Shown here piece after piece: positions 49,118 through 61,666 of a stretch of 64,000 bases of DNA; position 1 is the stretch's first letter, and the number at the start of each line of letters is the position of its first letter. The DNA lies in the NCBI GenBank assembly GCA_965153455.1, contig OZ234497.1:11966001-12030000 (forward strand). Reading direction: 5' to 3'. Source of the DNA: Sphagnum compactum. Taxonomy: Eukaryota; Bryophyta; Sphagnopsida; Sphagnales. The translations under genes and the position numbers were made by a program. The notes beneath the pieces are model-generated. The model was not told the DNA's origin. It searched no databases and worked only from the letters and a program-made list of their open reading frames with translations.

Positions 49118-52100
49118 TTAGTGAAATCACTTGGCGTATGAGGACACCTTTTGTTGTAGTGACCAAGAAAATAAATAAGTTTGGAATGAAGGAATGAGCC
49201 CAAAGGATAAAAAGAAACCAAAAGTGATTTCCCATCACATAAAGGTTTCCCGTATCCTTCAATATTCCCCCACCTTATTTTAATTTACTTCATAAGACCA
49301 AACAATACCCAAATTTACTCAAATATTATCTTAATCTTCCCCAAATCTCCCTTAAATGATTGGTCAACAAACCAATCACAAACCTACTTAACTACCCAAG
49401 TAGCTTCATCCCCTTTAGTAAATAGAAAATGATAAGTGAAAACTTACCACTAATAACTAGGATGCCCATTAAGCTTGTTAAGGTAGGAAATCTACCCTAT
49501 TTAACAAAATAACCTGTTATCCTAGTCCATAATTACTTTTTAATTTATTTTCTTTACAACGATAATTACTGCCTTGTGATGGTAACTATTACCTTATGAT
49601 GAAAACTATTGTCAATAAACAATAGATTTTAAGCATTTGACAATTTGTTTAATGCCACATTTATTTGAATGTTTTTCTCAGCATGTATTTTCAATCTCTC
49701 ACATTCTCAAGCTATTGGTAGGTTATTCCTCACTCCATAGCATGTCACAAAAAATCACAATTAAGAACAAGGATGGTGACTCCACATCCAAAAGCAAGTT
49801 GGAACCATTGAAAAATCAATCCCCACCTGAAAATTCATTTTGGTTAGTTAGTTAGGGATCCAAGCTGCATGATTATAAAATAAAACACATTAAACAAATA
49901 AGGATCTAAACACGAAAAGTTCATCTTAGAAGCAATCTGAAGTGTAATGTTACATTGCACAACAAAATGTAAGAACAAAGATATCTAAAAACTCCAAATG
50001 AATATTTGAATTAAATGGGTGACATTAAGATGCATATGATTTGAGTCAGAAATGAATTAAAAATAACTCACTAATGGAATGTTTCCTCCTACAAGAAGCG
50101 AAAAACATCACGATTCCGGGACATTGACAGCTATGGGGTGAATGATAAAACTAATCACGAATGTGAATGAATTTTGAACCCAACTGAAACGTAAAAAAAT
50201 GTATGTGTTCATCAATTGAACGATAACATTGATCATCACTTAGTCCAAGTTACACTCATCGAACTTGAAGAATTCTCAAAGGTCACTAAACCCTAATCTA
50301 CCAATGGATTTAGGACCTTCAAAAGAAAGATTTTGCAAGTTGTGGTTATGGGAGTTCCTTGTCAACATTCGCTCAAACCTTTAATTAATAGGGAAGGCAA
50401 TCGGGGGCCCACAGTTAAAAGGTAAGTTCTTTTCTTGCAAAGGCTTGGAGGCTAAGCTTCATTGTTCATGTTTCTTGGCCCAATTCAAATGTGTGGGTTT
50501 ACAATTCAATCCCTTTACAAAATAATGTGTGGGTTTAATTCAATGTTGGCTTAGTATTGACTTTTGAACATACCAACTAAATCTTGGTATCAAAATTTTT
50601 TTTAATTCACAAAAGGTTGTATTTGTATTGGGTATTTAAAAAAAACTTTCCTACAAATTTGGTCTTAGAATTGTATTCAAGATTGATTTTTAACTAGTTG
50701 AAAGATATAAATATATGTACTATATTGGAAATGGCATAAAATTCATATAATATTGGTTTTACTTTAAGTTCCTACCAAATTAATATATATTACATGTATC
50801 ATTTAAATTCATAGTGAATTGTTAGGTCCTTGCTATTAATGTTGATATATAACACATGTTTATATGTTGAAACAACATTGGTTTAATTCATCAATAGGTC
50901 ATGTTAAATAATTTACACAATAAAGATATTTTTTTAAATGCCACAAGTGAGCACCCTATCACTTTAATATTGGGGATGCATTGCATAATAAGGTGTAAGG
51001 CATCTTTAAATGAAAATAGTTGGGGACCAAATTCATTTTGCACTAATTTTAATGAATAATGAATTTTATTCACTTTTTTTTTGTTTTCATGTGAAGGCCA
51101 AACATTTGTGAGAAAAAAATTGCTTCTATTAAACTTTGCAAAAAAAAATAAAAAAGTGTTTGGCAAAGTATTTTATGTGAGGAATCATGTGCATCACCGT
51201 TTGAAAGGTGGAAAAGAACGATAAATTTATTGATTAAAGTAAAAAACTCGAAAATGAATAAAATGTTTAGTGAAATCATGAAGCTAAGATTATTGAAACC
51301 TAAAAACAGTTCGGGTAAAAAATCACAAAAGGAGTTCGGGAATATGGGAAGTGTCATTTGTTAAAGTTGTGTAGTTTTTGCATAAAAATTGTAACATGGA
51401 CTTGAAATGAAGACATTAGCCAAGTAATTTAACAATTGTAAAATGTGGGGTTGTTAATCTATGAACATGAATGATGAATGACTAAGCACAACAAAAAATT
51501 TAATGGATAGAAGGAAAATCAGTGAATGGAAACACATGGATGTAAATGGATTCATGAATACAACAAATGAATGAAAAAATTTAAATGAACAATTGATGAA
51601 TGAAAAATTATGGATCAATAAATGGAAACCTTAAATTTTAAATAGCTAAATCACAAAACTGTACAACTGAATGGATTGCTTAAATGATGTCCAAAAGAGT
51701 GGCATTTACAACATATGTAGTAATATTTGTAAATGATATTATTTTTTAAAAATCCCACAAGTTTAAAATATATCGTGACAAGACTACTAAATACATTTGA
51801 TCAAATATGTACATATGATATGACAAAGTTTTTTATACCTTCTATCAAATATAGATATGTATTTTGTAAGTTTATCATGACAATATTATTTAATAAATTT
51901 ATCAAATATATAATTCGATGAGTAATGCATTGCACAATGGAATTCTTAAGGGGTTTAATTGAGGCACCATATATATATTCTTATTTTATTTTTGAGGAAA
52001 TCATTTAAACACAAATTATGCATTATATTGTTGCAACTTTTTAAATTATTTGATGAATTGTTGGGTGAAGTAAAACTTATTTTTAAAAAGTTCTTATGGG

Positions 52101-53190
52101 TGTGCAAACATTATAAAGGATGACGATGATGTGAAAAAAACAAAAACATAATCAAGGGATTAAAAAAAGATTACAATAATGTAAAAAATGTCAAAAGGCT
52201 AATATAATTAATGTTTGCAAAATTGAATCATAGGTCTTAGATTGCACACAATACAACACATGAATATTTTGATCGCAAAAGGCAAAAAATGAACAAACAT
52301 TAAATCATGGGTTAATGTGCAAAGTTTCATCACTTTATGAATGTTAATATGGTATCAATGCAATGACAAAAGGGAGGATGAAAATGAAAACAAATTTGCC
52401 ATAATAAAAACTTATGTTTTGACATAATGAATTGACATCACAACACATTTTGGGTTTTGCAACTTTCATTTACAACTTATGAATTGTTAAACTCATGTTG
52501 TTTCACCCATTGAATTATAAAGGATAATGATGTGACATCTAGTTGCAAAGATTAGTCACATTATCAATTTTTTTTGCTAATTTTGTAACAATATTGAAAT
52601 TTCAGCTCATAAATGTTCATAGTGTGACATGTAAAGTGGTGTGAATACCTAATCATTTTATTTGACTAAATGTTATAAATGATATCTTCATATAAAAATG
52701 ACATGTGTGAAAAAACCATTTACACATTGTCAATTGTGAATTACACATGACCAAAAGTGAATTGGGTGTAAAATTCACTTATCAAATTTTATTATATTTT
52801 AAAGGTAAATAAATAATTAAATGTTTGGATCAATTCACTACACCAAAACATTACAAATATACGATTACATATCAAAATTTAAGTTAATATATGTTAGGCC
52901 ACCTAGGCTAAAAACATGGGTTAAATAAAAGATTAGTTAACATAAGTTATACACCTTAATCATGAATAACCATATAAACTATTTAGCCTAAATTAAGGTA
53001 AATAAGTTACAAAAATAATGATTTGAACCTTTCACCTTCCCAATGAAGGCCAAAATCCTTGTGACTACACCAATTTTTTTTATGTAACATAAGATGTAAC
53101 CACATTTTAATTAACAATTTTTCTAACCCACCTAAATAATGTATTCAACCTACCCTAGGCTATTTAAATTATATTTGCATTTGTAATATT

Positions 53191-53770
53191 TGTGATGCCA
53201 TGTGTGATGTTATCATTAAATAAATAATGAATTATATTCGTAATGTCCATTTACTGATTACATGTATTTGTGTTTTATTACATCAATGTGTCAAAGTTTT
53301 ATTTGATATTTCTTCATTTAGAGATGCAAACATTCATTATTAGTCACACAATGGGGATTAGTTAGTCATGATTATTTTGGTCACGACAATGTATGTGTGA
53401 GTTTTTTCATTTCTCTTGTGATGTCATGTGTGAGTCTACGATTAAATAACTAGTGACCTACAATTGTAATGTTCATTTAATAATCACATGTATCGTGTTT
53501 TGTTACACCCATATGTCAAGTTTGTATTTGATATTTTTTCATTTAGAAATATTAACATTCATTATTAATCATTAACAAAAGATTTTTTTTGGGTCACTTC
53601 TTTTTATTATATTGAACATAACATAACATCTTTGAATTTTGTAACTTTTCTTGTGATGTCGTGTGTTAATTTATTATTTGATAATTAAGGATCTAAAGTT
53701 ATAACATTTATAGTTGCATGTAATATGTTTTGTTGCACCCATGAATCATGAGGTTGATTATAGTCTTAAC
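53191..53770. repeat. Tandem repeat, ~230-bp period, about 2.5 copies
   Basis: TGTGATGxCxTGTGT starts units at about 53191, 53417 and 53651. Shared following blocks include ATTAAATAA, TAATGTxCATTTA, CACATGTATxxTGTTTT, TATTTGATATTTxTTCATTTAGA and AACATTCATTATTA. Units have diverged by substitutions and small indels. The third is partial. Confidence 0.7.
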
Positions 53771-56326
53771 ATTTATCATTCAATAATTTCCTTTTGGGTG
53801 ATATTTTCTACAATACTTGCATCCCCTTTTGCATTTCCACCATGCAACATTTATGTTTCTAAAATTATTGTTGTTGCAAGTTTAGAGGCTTTTACATTTG
53901 TTGTTGCTAAATTTGGCCTTCTCCATAAGGTTTTCTTTTTTTCATTTATTAGCCCTAGACTAGTTGCCTTGGATTGCCAATAAGCATGTGATAAACAAAT
54001 TCTATATAAACATCATTATAAGCTATTAATTTCGCCCTATACATCTTTTCATCAGTTCTATATTTGTCTACCATTCTTTTCAATTCTATTAGCAACATAT
54101 AACATTAAGTTCCAACATTCATCCATATTTGTGATTGGCAATTTCAAATCATATTATCTTATGTGAGATATTTTTGCATCCAACTATTACATGCATAATA
54201 TCACACAAAAAAGTTTGGAAAGTGAATGATATAATAGCAATGATTGAGTTGTAACTTTAAAAGTATGACAATTCTAATTTAATTTTTCATAATATGGAAA
54301 ATTTAACTTCCAAGTTAGGTGTATATTAATTGAACGAATGTGTCAACAATTCTTTATCACTTAAAATGTTGTATTATCCTCAAAAGAGTTCCAAAATGGA
54401 TGTGTAATGGTTAAAAAGAAACCTATCTTACATAATTGATTATAAACTAAACGTCATTGCTTAACTGTGAGGGAAAAAAATCTATCACACGATTTGAAAG
54501 AAAGGGATCCAAAAATAATGACAATACACCCTTGTTCAATCAAAATGCCATAATTTCTTCGTATAATTTTGGAATTCAACAAACAAGGGCTATTTATGAA
54601 CAACTAATTACAGAAGCACAAGGAAAGTTAATTTAAAATGATAAAAGGTCGATCTGCCATATCCTTCACAGACTATCTTGGCAATAAACCCCCTTGAATT
54701 TTAAACCCTGTATATTTCAAAGAACAATTCCAAAAGCTTTTATTTTTTGTGAGCACACTTTTTAGGTGTTAATTTAATCTTGTGTCAATTTTCAAAAGAA
54801 TTTATTTTTATAGTCGGGAGATTTGAATTTTACAATGCGAAGTCTATATATTAATTTACAGTAGATGTCTTTTAATTCTAACAACCGTATCTCTTAACTA
54901 ATAACTCCAATCAAGCTATAACTTTGTGAGAATGTGCTTTAAACATTAATATATTATTGTTTCAATTTTCAAACGAATCCTTTGTTGTAATCAACACCTC
55001 TTGAATGTATAATGTACCTTTAGAATCTAGATAAACTTCACTAGAAAATAATCAATTCTAACTCATTTGTATTCAAAATTTTCTTTCTATTTTCATAATT
55101 TTATGCCTTGGTTTTACCCTCTTTAGATTATGCCTTGTTTATTGTTATCACATTAAAGAAAACATCAACACCCAAAGGAAACAAAAGAAAGTTTTGCCCT
55201 TTTTTTTCAACCTTTTCAAAGAACTTCCCTTTTAAAAAAAACGAGCCTTTGCCTTTGGCCAATGAGAGTGCAATGAATATTTTCCCTTTTTTTTTTCTTT
55301 CAATCAATAGCTTTTATCAATTCATGAACTAATGACAATTGCAAGGAATTGGTCATCCTCCAATCAATTCAAGATGACATTTTATTTATAATTAAAATGT
55401 TTTTTTTTTCTCCTTCACATTTAAATTTTGGTTTCCTTCATCCTTCAATCTTGATCTTCACCCACAAGGTTGGATGGAAGCCACCACTTTCCAACACAAA
55501 GGGTGTATTCATTTTTTATCTTAGGTGTGGTTGCACCATTTTTTCCTTATCTACCATGGTTCATTTATTATCCATTTTTTTCCCAATGCACACCATTTTT
55601 ACCATAGGAAGTTTTGGTAAAACCACCTTAACCTTTTTATGTTTTTCTCAATTTTTTGTATATTCAAATCTAACCCTAAAGTTCAATATGTTAAATTCAG
55701 TGCTCAATAGTTTTAAAATTTAGAAATAGTTATTACACCATCATGAATCAACCACTAATCTATTCTTAACTTTAAATTTTTAGATATTTAAAAATTATTA
55801 TTTTATTTGAAAAACATCAGAATTAATACGATGGCAGACGTAGTTTAAAATCGCATGAAACTTAAGTCATTCAAAAACCTTTTAATTTTTTGTTGGGCTT
55901 GAATTTAATACAAGTGTCGAAGGCTAAAAAAAAAGTATGTGGATGCAAGGTGCACTTATTAAAAACACAAAAATCCATAAGAACAAAGGTTAAAGGAAAG
56001 GTTTAAATCTAACTTTCAAAAAAAGAACAAAACAAAATTATGTGATTTAAAAATGAAAACACAAGAATTAAAAACAAAAACACAATGTGTGTAAGACCAA
56101 CGTGGAAATGGATCTTTATTATATTAACATATGCAACATGAATATGAAAAAAATATGACAAGGCTATGGTGTAAGATCGTGTTTAAAAATAATGTTGAAT
56201 AGACTAAAGGAAATGAGGGGTCTTATTTTATTTATACCCCTTTAAGGACTTAGCTCAAGGAAGCTTACAAATTTCTTTTTATGAGTGCATCAAATAAATA
56301 AACTTCTTGAAAACTTTCTTAAATAA

Positions 56327-56626
56327 GAGTCAACTATGAGTTAATTGAAATTTAACTAAAACTTAATTTGGACTTAACCAGGAGTCAACTATGAGTTAAT
56401 TAGATTTAATTATGACTTAATTAAAAATTAACTAAAAGTTAAAACTAGGACTTAATTGGGAGTTAATTAGGAGTTAACTAAGAATTAATTTGGACTTAAT
56501 TAAAAATTTAACTAAGAGTTAACTAAAACTGAATTAAGACTTAACTAAAAGTGACTCAAGTGGAAATGAACTAAAATTTAACTAGATATTAACTAAAATT
56601 GAATTGAAACTAAACTAAAAGTTAGG
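56327..56626. repeat. Degenerate short-period repeat (TTAACTAAAA / ACTTAATT type)
   Basis: Roughly 300 bp composed almost entirely of permutations of GAGTTAATTA, ACTTAATT, TTAACTAAAA and GAGTCAACTATGAGTTAATT. The unit is about 10-20 bp and interrupted. It looks like an old minisatellite. Confidence 0.65.
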
Positions 56627-59540
56627 TACTATTTTATTACAAATCATAGATGATCATCCAAATGAATGAACTCCATGGCATTGGCATTCGTGACAGTGCC
56701 CTCAAGTTGATTTTTAACAAATCATTTAACTTTGACATTGTTGATTGGGGTCAACGCACGCTCCTTAATGTGGTGTTGGATGTTAAGTTGGTTGTAATTC
56801 ATGAACCCAAGATCATGTATGAAAGTGTTTTCAAAAGCAATGAAATCGTGATGTTAGTTTAGTCTATAGTTTTTGAGATTGGGCACTATTAGTAATTCTA
56901 GGGTCCAATGCTTCCAATCAAAGCAAAATGCAAAGCAGAGCTTTTCACTTATATTATGCATTGCATTTTAAAATTCTTGTAGTTAGAACTTAATGCAACT
57001 CAAATGCTAGTGGTCTAGGAATGAAATGTTTTTCTAAAACACCCTTGAAGTTATAACAACTTTTGTAACACCATAATCGAAGACATTTAACATATACATT
57101 TATTTGTGATTCTTACAATTTAAAAACTTCAATAAAACTGGCATCATTGTCTTTTTACCAAAAACTTTCTACTTGAATTGTCCAAAATGTTGAATATATT
57201 TTTGTGTCAAATTAATCCATTTAATTAATCTCCACATAATTGAACAACATTTCACATAATATCGCATAAAAAAGAAATAACTAAAATGAACATACCACTA
57301 TCCTAATATTATTTCAATCGATTAGATACCTTTTCCCTTAATTCAATTATTTAATACCTATTTGTTGAGAATTCACTAATTTATGATAATTTCACCTATA
57401 AGAAAATTACCAAATTACAACATACATAATCTAATCATTAAAGTTAGACTCACACCTTGATTTTAAAATTGTGTAATTCAATAACAACTCATCATATTAG
57501 CATAAGTGAAAAATAATGACGAACATATCCATGTTTAGAATTTTTGCTCATCCAATGAAGCTATGTAACATGCACCCAAAATGCTTAGATTTTTTGCCTT
57601 TGGTGAGGGGGCCTACAGGGAGGAAGGGTCTGATATTTTTCATTTTTTTTTTGGGGGGGGGAGAAAGAAAAGGAATTAATTTTGTTGGGCATCCTTTTTT
57701 TAAATGACAATTAACTAACTTACGCAATTTTTTGGACTTTTTGCATCTTTTAGATTAGTTGTGGGTGCATTAAATCTTCCAAGTTTTTTCTTCTATTTCA
57801 TGTTATAGTCATTGGTCAATCATTTGAAACAAAAATAAAAGTTTCAAAACTTTAGGACATCTTAAAAGTTAACAAGTATTTACTTTCAAAGTCTGAAACT
57901 ACACAACTTTAAGATTAAAACTAAAGTCATTATATACAAGTCTTCAAAAGAACTTGCTAAAAAAGGATAAAGTTTTGCAAAAGACAAGCATTGTAATTTT
58001 ACAAAAAATCCAAAATTTGCATAAGTTAATTAATTGTCACTTAGAAAAGAGGCTCCCAATAGATTGATTCTCTCTTTTACTCCCCCAAAAAAACTAGTTG
58101 TGTTTGCCCCATACATGCTTGGTAAAACCTAAAATTATACATGCATGTCAACTATCTTAAGGCAATAATAAATTAATATAACATAAAAGGCAACAACAAT
58201 ACAAACAAATTAATCAATTAAAATTAATCTCATTATGATATTTGTTATTAAATCTTCATCAAAGCCTTACAAATTAATTAAAAACATGCATATTTCAAAA
58301 ACGAATTTTATATTAAAATTTTAATTTATTTAAAAATTGAAATGTTTTATTTTAACAATTCTTACATTATTTTTCAAATCAGTTTCTTAAGAATCTCATT
58401 TTAATAAGATTCAAAAGAATTGAAACTAATTATCTGTATATTTATTAAACAAATTTTATTTTTGAAACTAGTCATACGAATTGTTTTTAGATTTCATAAT
58501 GATATGAAACCTTGTGATACAAAAAACAAGCGACAACCCAAAAAAATAAATGATATTGAAGGATAATTAAATCAGTTACCCAACATTCATATTTTGAAAA
58601 AAAACCCAAAAAAGTAGTTGGGTAGGCTTCAAAACAACCCATCAATTAGATGGGTGCACCCAAAATCTACACATGTGTGTCCATTAGCTTGGGGCAATAA
58701 CAAAAAAAAAAAAAACTCAAACCCTTCCTCCCATGGGCCCCTTCACCAAGGGCCCCCTTGCTAAAGGTAAAAAGCCTAGGACTTTTGGGTACATACTGCT
58801 GCATTGCCTCATTGGCTGAGCAAAATTTCTAAACAAAGATATGTTTGTCACTAGTTTTCACCTAAAACCCCAATCTTATACCTCTACAACTACTGTATAC
58901 CTTTAATCTTTAAACAATCTTTAAAAACAACTAAGGTACTAAGGCCATTAAAAATATTATAGTTAAATTTAGTTCCTAGTTCATCCCTAGTTTGAGAATT
59001 TTGCCCCCCAATTGGCATGATTTAGAAAAACACTGAAAAAGTGGGGATGAAATTAAAAGAACCAAATTGGGTATAGACTATAAACTGGGTATTACTTGAA
59101 GGATAACTTCATTAACCAACCCAATAATGAACCCCAAACTAGAAGAAAGAGTCATAGTGTAAACCACAAAGAAAGCCAAAAAGAAACTAAAAAGACCCAT
59201 GGGTACACTTACTTAATATAAAACACTTTTAGGGTTTACAATTGGGCATAATATTGTGTGTAAAAATCAGTCTTTTTGGAATTAGGGTTTGGTGTGCAAG
59301 GTTCTACACTGTACACACTGGAAAAGGGTTGGTGCTAGTGTTTGTTGTTGTTGCAGCATCAGAAGTTTACACTTTCGTGTGGAGATATTTTGTCAAAACG
59401 CAGAAACGATCAGCATTCAAATATTGGTGAGGAAGATTTCATCTCCGTCTTCATGTGATGGTTTTGATTTGGGGTTTTCGAAAAATAGATAAGGATCAGA
59501 GAAAGTGGTGACAGGGTTCATTCTAGGTTTGCTTTTCTGG

Positions 59541-59728
59541 ACTCTTGATCAAATCCAACCATGAAGATATATAGATGGACGTGGTGAGATTAGAGAAGTA
59601 CCTGCATTTTCTCTCCTCTGTGTTCTTTGTTCTGACTCTTGATCAACTTCAACCATGAAGATATATAGATGGAAGTGATGAGATTAGAGAAGTACCAGCA
59701 TTTTCCCTCTTGTGTGTTCTTTCTTCTT
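59541..59728. repeat. 94-bp tandem duplication
   Basis: The block ACTCTTGATCAAaTcCAACC starts at 59541 and again, slightly changed, at 59635. Both copies continue through CATGAAGATATATAGATGGA and GAGATTAGAGAAGTACC to TGTGTTCTTT. The two copies are highly similar, so the duplication is probably recent. Confidence 0.8.
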
Positions 59729-60744
59729 TTGCAGAGCAGAGTCGAGGAGGAGTAGAGATGCTTCTTCACTTGAGCTTGTGCCGTATTGATACATAACACA
59801 CTATAAGCAAAGCATCCACAAATTTCCTCCAAATAATACTTTCTTTGTTGATGGCCACAGAATACCAGAACCCAGACACGCAACACCCTTGTCTTTTAGA
59901 CTTTTTACCCCCAGTTGTTCTGCAACCCTCAAGGTTTTTTTGTTGCAGTTTTGTCTTCATTTATGTAAACCCTTTGATGGACACGATCTACCAAAAAATA
60001 AAATAAAATCCACACCCAAGTCACCTTTCCTCTTATTATGTTCGTGAAGCTGCCGAAGGAACAGTCTGTATTTGCAAGAAAGCTTGAAGGATTTGAAGAG
60101 AACAACAACAAGAGGAAGAGATGCACTTGGAAAATAGAGTTAAATAAGACTCGAGAAGAACCTGCTGGAGCGCCAGCTCAAGAAGAGGAGAGAGACAGAG
60201 AGACGAAGAGAGAGACAGAGCGTTGTTCATGGACGAGAGAGAACAGTACCTAAGCAAACGGAAGGACGTTGTTGCGTAGATGACAAGGGATCGTCGTCGT
60301 CCTCTCTCTCCTTTTACGTTGCGTGCACTGTGCCACACCAGTATGTCCATGATGATGATGGATGTTGTTGTTGTTGCTATTGTTACGCAGCGAAGGAAGG
60401 CAGCACAATTATGACTCTCCCAAGTACGCCGCAGAGGAGCACAGCTCGCGCAACAACAACAGCAATCACAAGATAAGGACTAAAACAATCTTCACCAGCT
60501 CCTCCTCCGTCCCCCCTTATTTCACACGCCGGTGCGTCTCTCTCTCTCTCTCGCTCGCTCCCTCTGTCTCTGTCTGTGTCTCTGTGTCTCTGTGCCTCTT
60601 CCGAGGTTCGTTCTCTCTTCAGGAAATTGTGTACTACAACACCAGTGCATGCAACTGTTGCCAAATTGTGTCGCGGCTGTTGACCTTGATGCTCTTGTCC
60701 AGAAAAGAGAAGAGGAGAGAGGAATCTCCGAATTCTTTCTTCAT

Positions 60745-60898
60745 ATTCTTCCATTTTCTCTTCTATCCGCGCGGGAGATTCCGATCTTCTCTCCTTGATA
60801 TTCTTCGATTTTCTCTTCTATCTGCGTCGGATATTCATCTTCTCCTTGATCTTCTTTCGTTTTCCTATCTGCACGGGATATTCCGATCTTCTCCTTTG
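60745..60898. repeat. Pyrimidine-rich tandem repeat, about 50-55-bp unit, three copies
   Basis: Units beginning ATTCTTCxATTTTCTC (60745 and 60800) and ATCTTCTTTCGTTTTC (60849) each continue TATCxGC, then CGGGA/CGGATATTC, then ATCTTCTC. The array lies in the probable ATG18 leader. Confidence 0.6.
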
Positions 60899-61666
60899 TT
60901 TGCTTGCTTGTGGTTTGATATAGAAATCCAGAGTGTTGTTGTTGTTGTTGTTCTGGCGGCAGTCTTCATAACCGCCGTGGTGGTGGTGGTGACGCTGATG
61001 TTTTATATATGTACTTGAAGATTTGAGATTCTGGGAGTCATGCTCATCATCATCGCTATGATCTTTTTTGTGTGTGAAACTCGAAGCTTTTGATCTATTT
61101 AGATCCAGTGTTGTTGTTTTCTTCTTCTTCTCTTTAGTATAGGTAGCTTGTGAAGAAGGTGAGATGTTTGATGCGAATTTTCTCTGGTGAGATTTTGCTG
61201 AAGTAAGTTTCAAACCCTATATATCTTTTGTTGCTGCTTTTGTGTAATCCTGGTTTCTTCCATCTGTGTTTTTTTGTTTCCTCCATGTTTTTGTTTTCTG
61301 TGTTTCTCTTTCCTCCATGGAAGCTTCGTGTTGTTTCAAAGAAGAAGGCATGTATAGTTTCTAGCATGTTAAGCAAATAGGTATGTGCTCTCATCCATTG
61401 TTTGCTTCTAGGTTGGTTTCAAAATCAGCAGTTACTGTGGGAGTTTCACCTGTGAAAAAATCTTGCTGCAGGTTTTCTGTCTCGTCAAAATGATGCCTAC
61501 AATCTCTCAGCAAGTGTTGCCAAGATTTGTGTCTACACTCATGTTTTGGATTTAGGTGCAAAAGAAAGACAATTTAGGAGTGTCTTTCTATCAACTGAGC
61601 TGCTTTTGCAGTCTGACCTAAAAAGTCTTCAAGAGGGAGGAGTTTTCAAGGTGAAGGTTTGTTTTG

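Larger units (their letters stand above)
47201..59200. other. AT-rich gene desert
   Basis: About 12 kb with no recognisable coding sequence, long A/T runs and scattered ORFs under 130 residues lacking known motifs (the longest at 55349-55723). Identifiable content is limited to local repeats, listed separately. No LTRs, target duplications or reverse-transcriptase motifs were seen by eye. Heavily decayed elements are likely but unproven. Confidence 0.5.
59201..61666 (+). promoter_or_regulatory. Promoter and long leader region of the ATG18 gene
   Basis: TAGGGTTT telo-box-like motifs near 59230 and 59284, CT-rich tracts (60536-60600) and two local tandem repeats occur here. Leader introns are likely because several TGCAG acceptors precede the ATG (for example near 61470). 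Reading frames in both directions are simple-sequence translations and are not accepted as genes. Confidence 0.4.

Noticed and set aside
55349-55723. 124-residue ORF in the gene desert
   Set aside because: Phe/Leu/Ile-rich translation of AT-rich DNA, no recognisable motif, no splice or neighbour support.
60362-61018. 218-residue plus-strand ORF
   Set aside because: Leu runs and Ser/Leu or Val/Cys alternation from CT and GT microsatellites; lies in the ATG18 leader.
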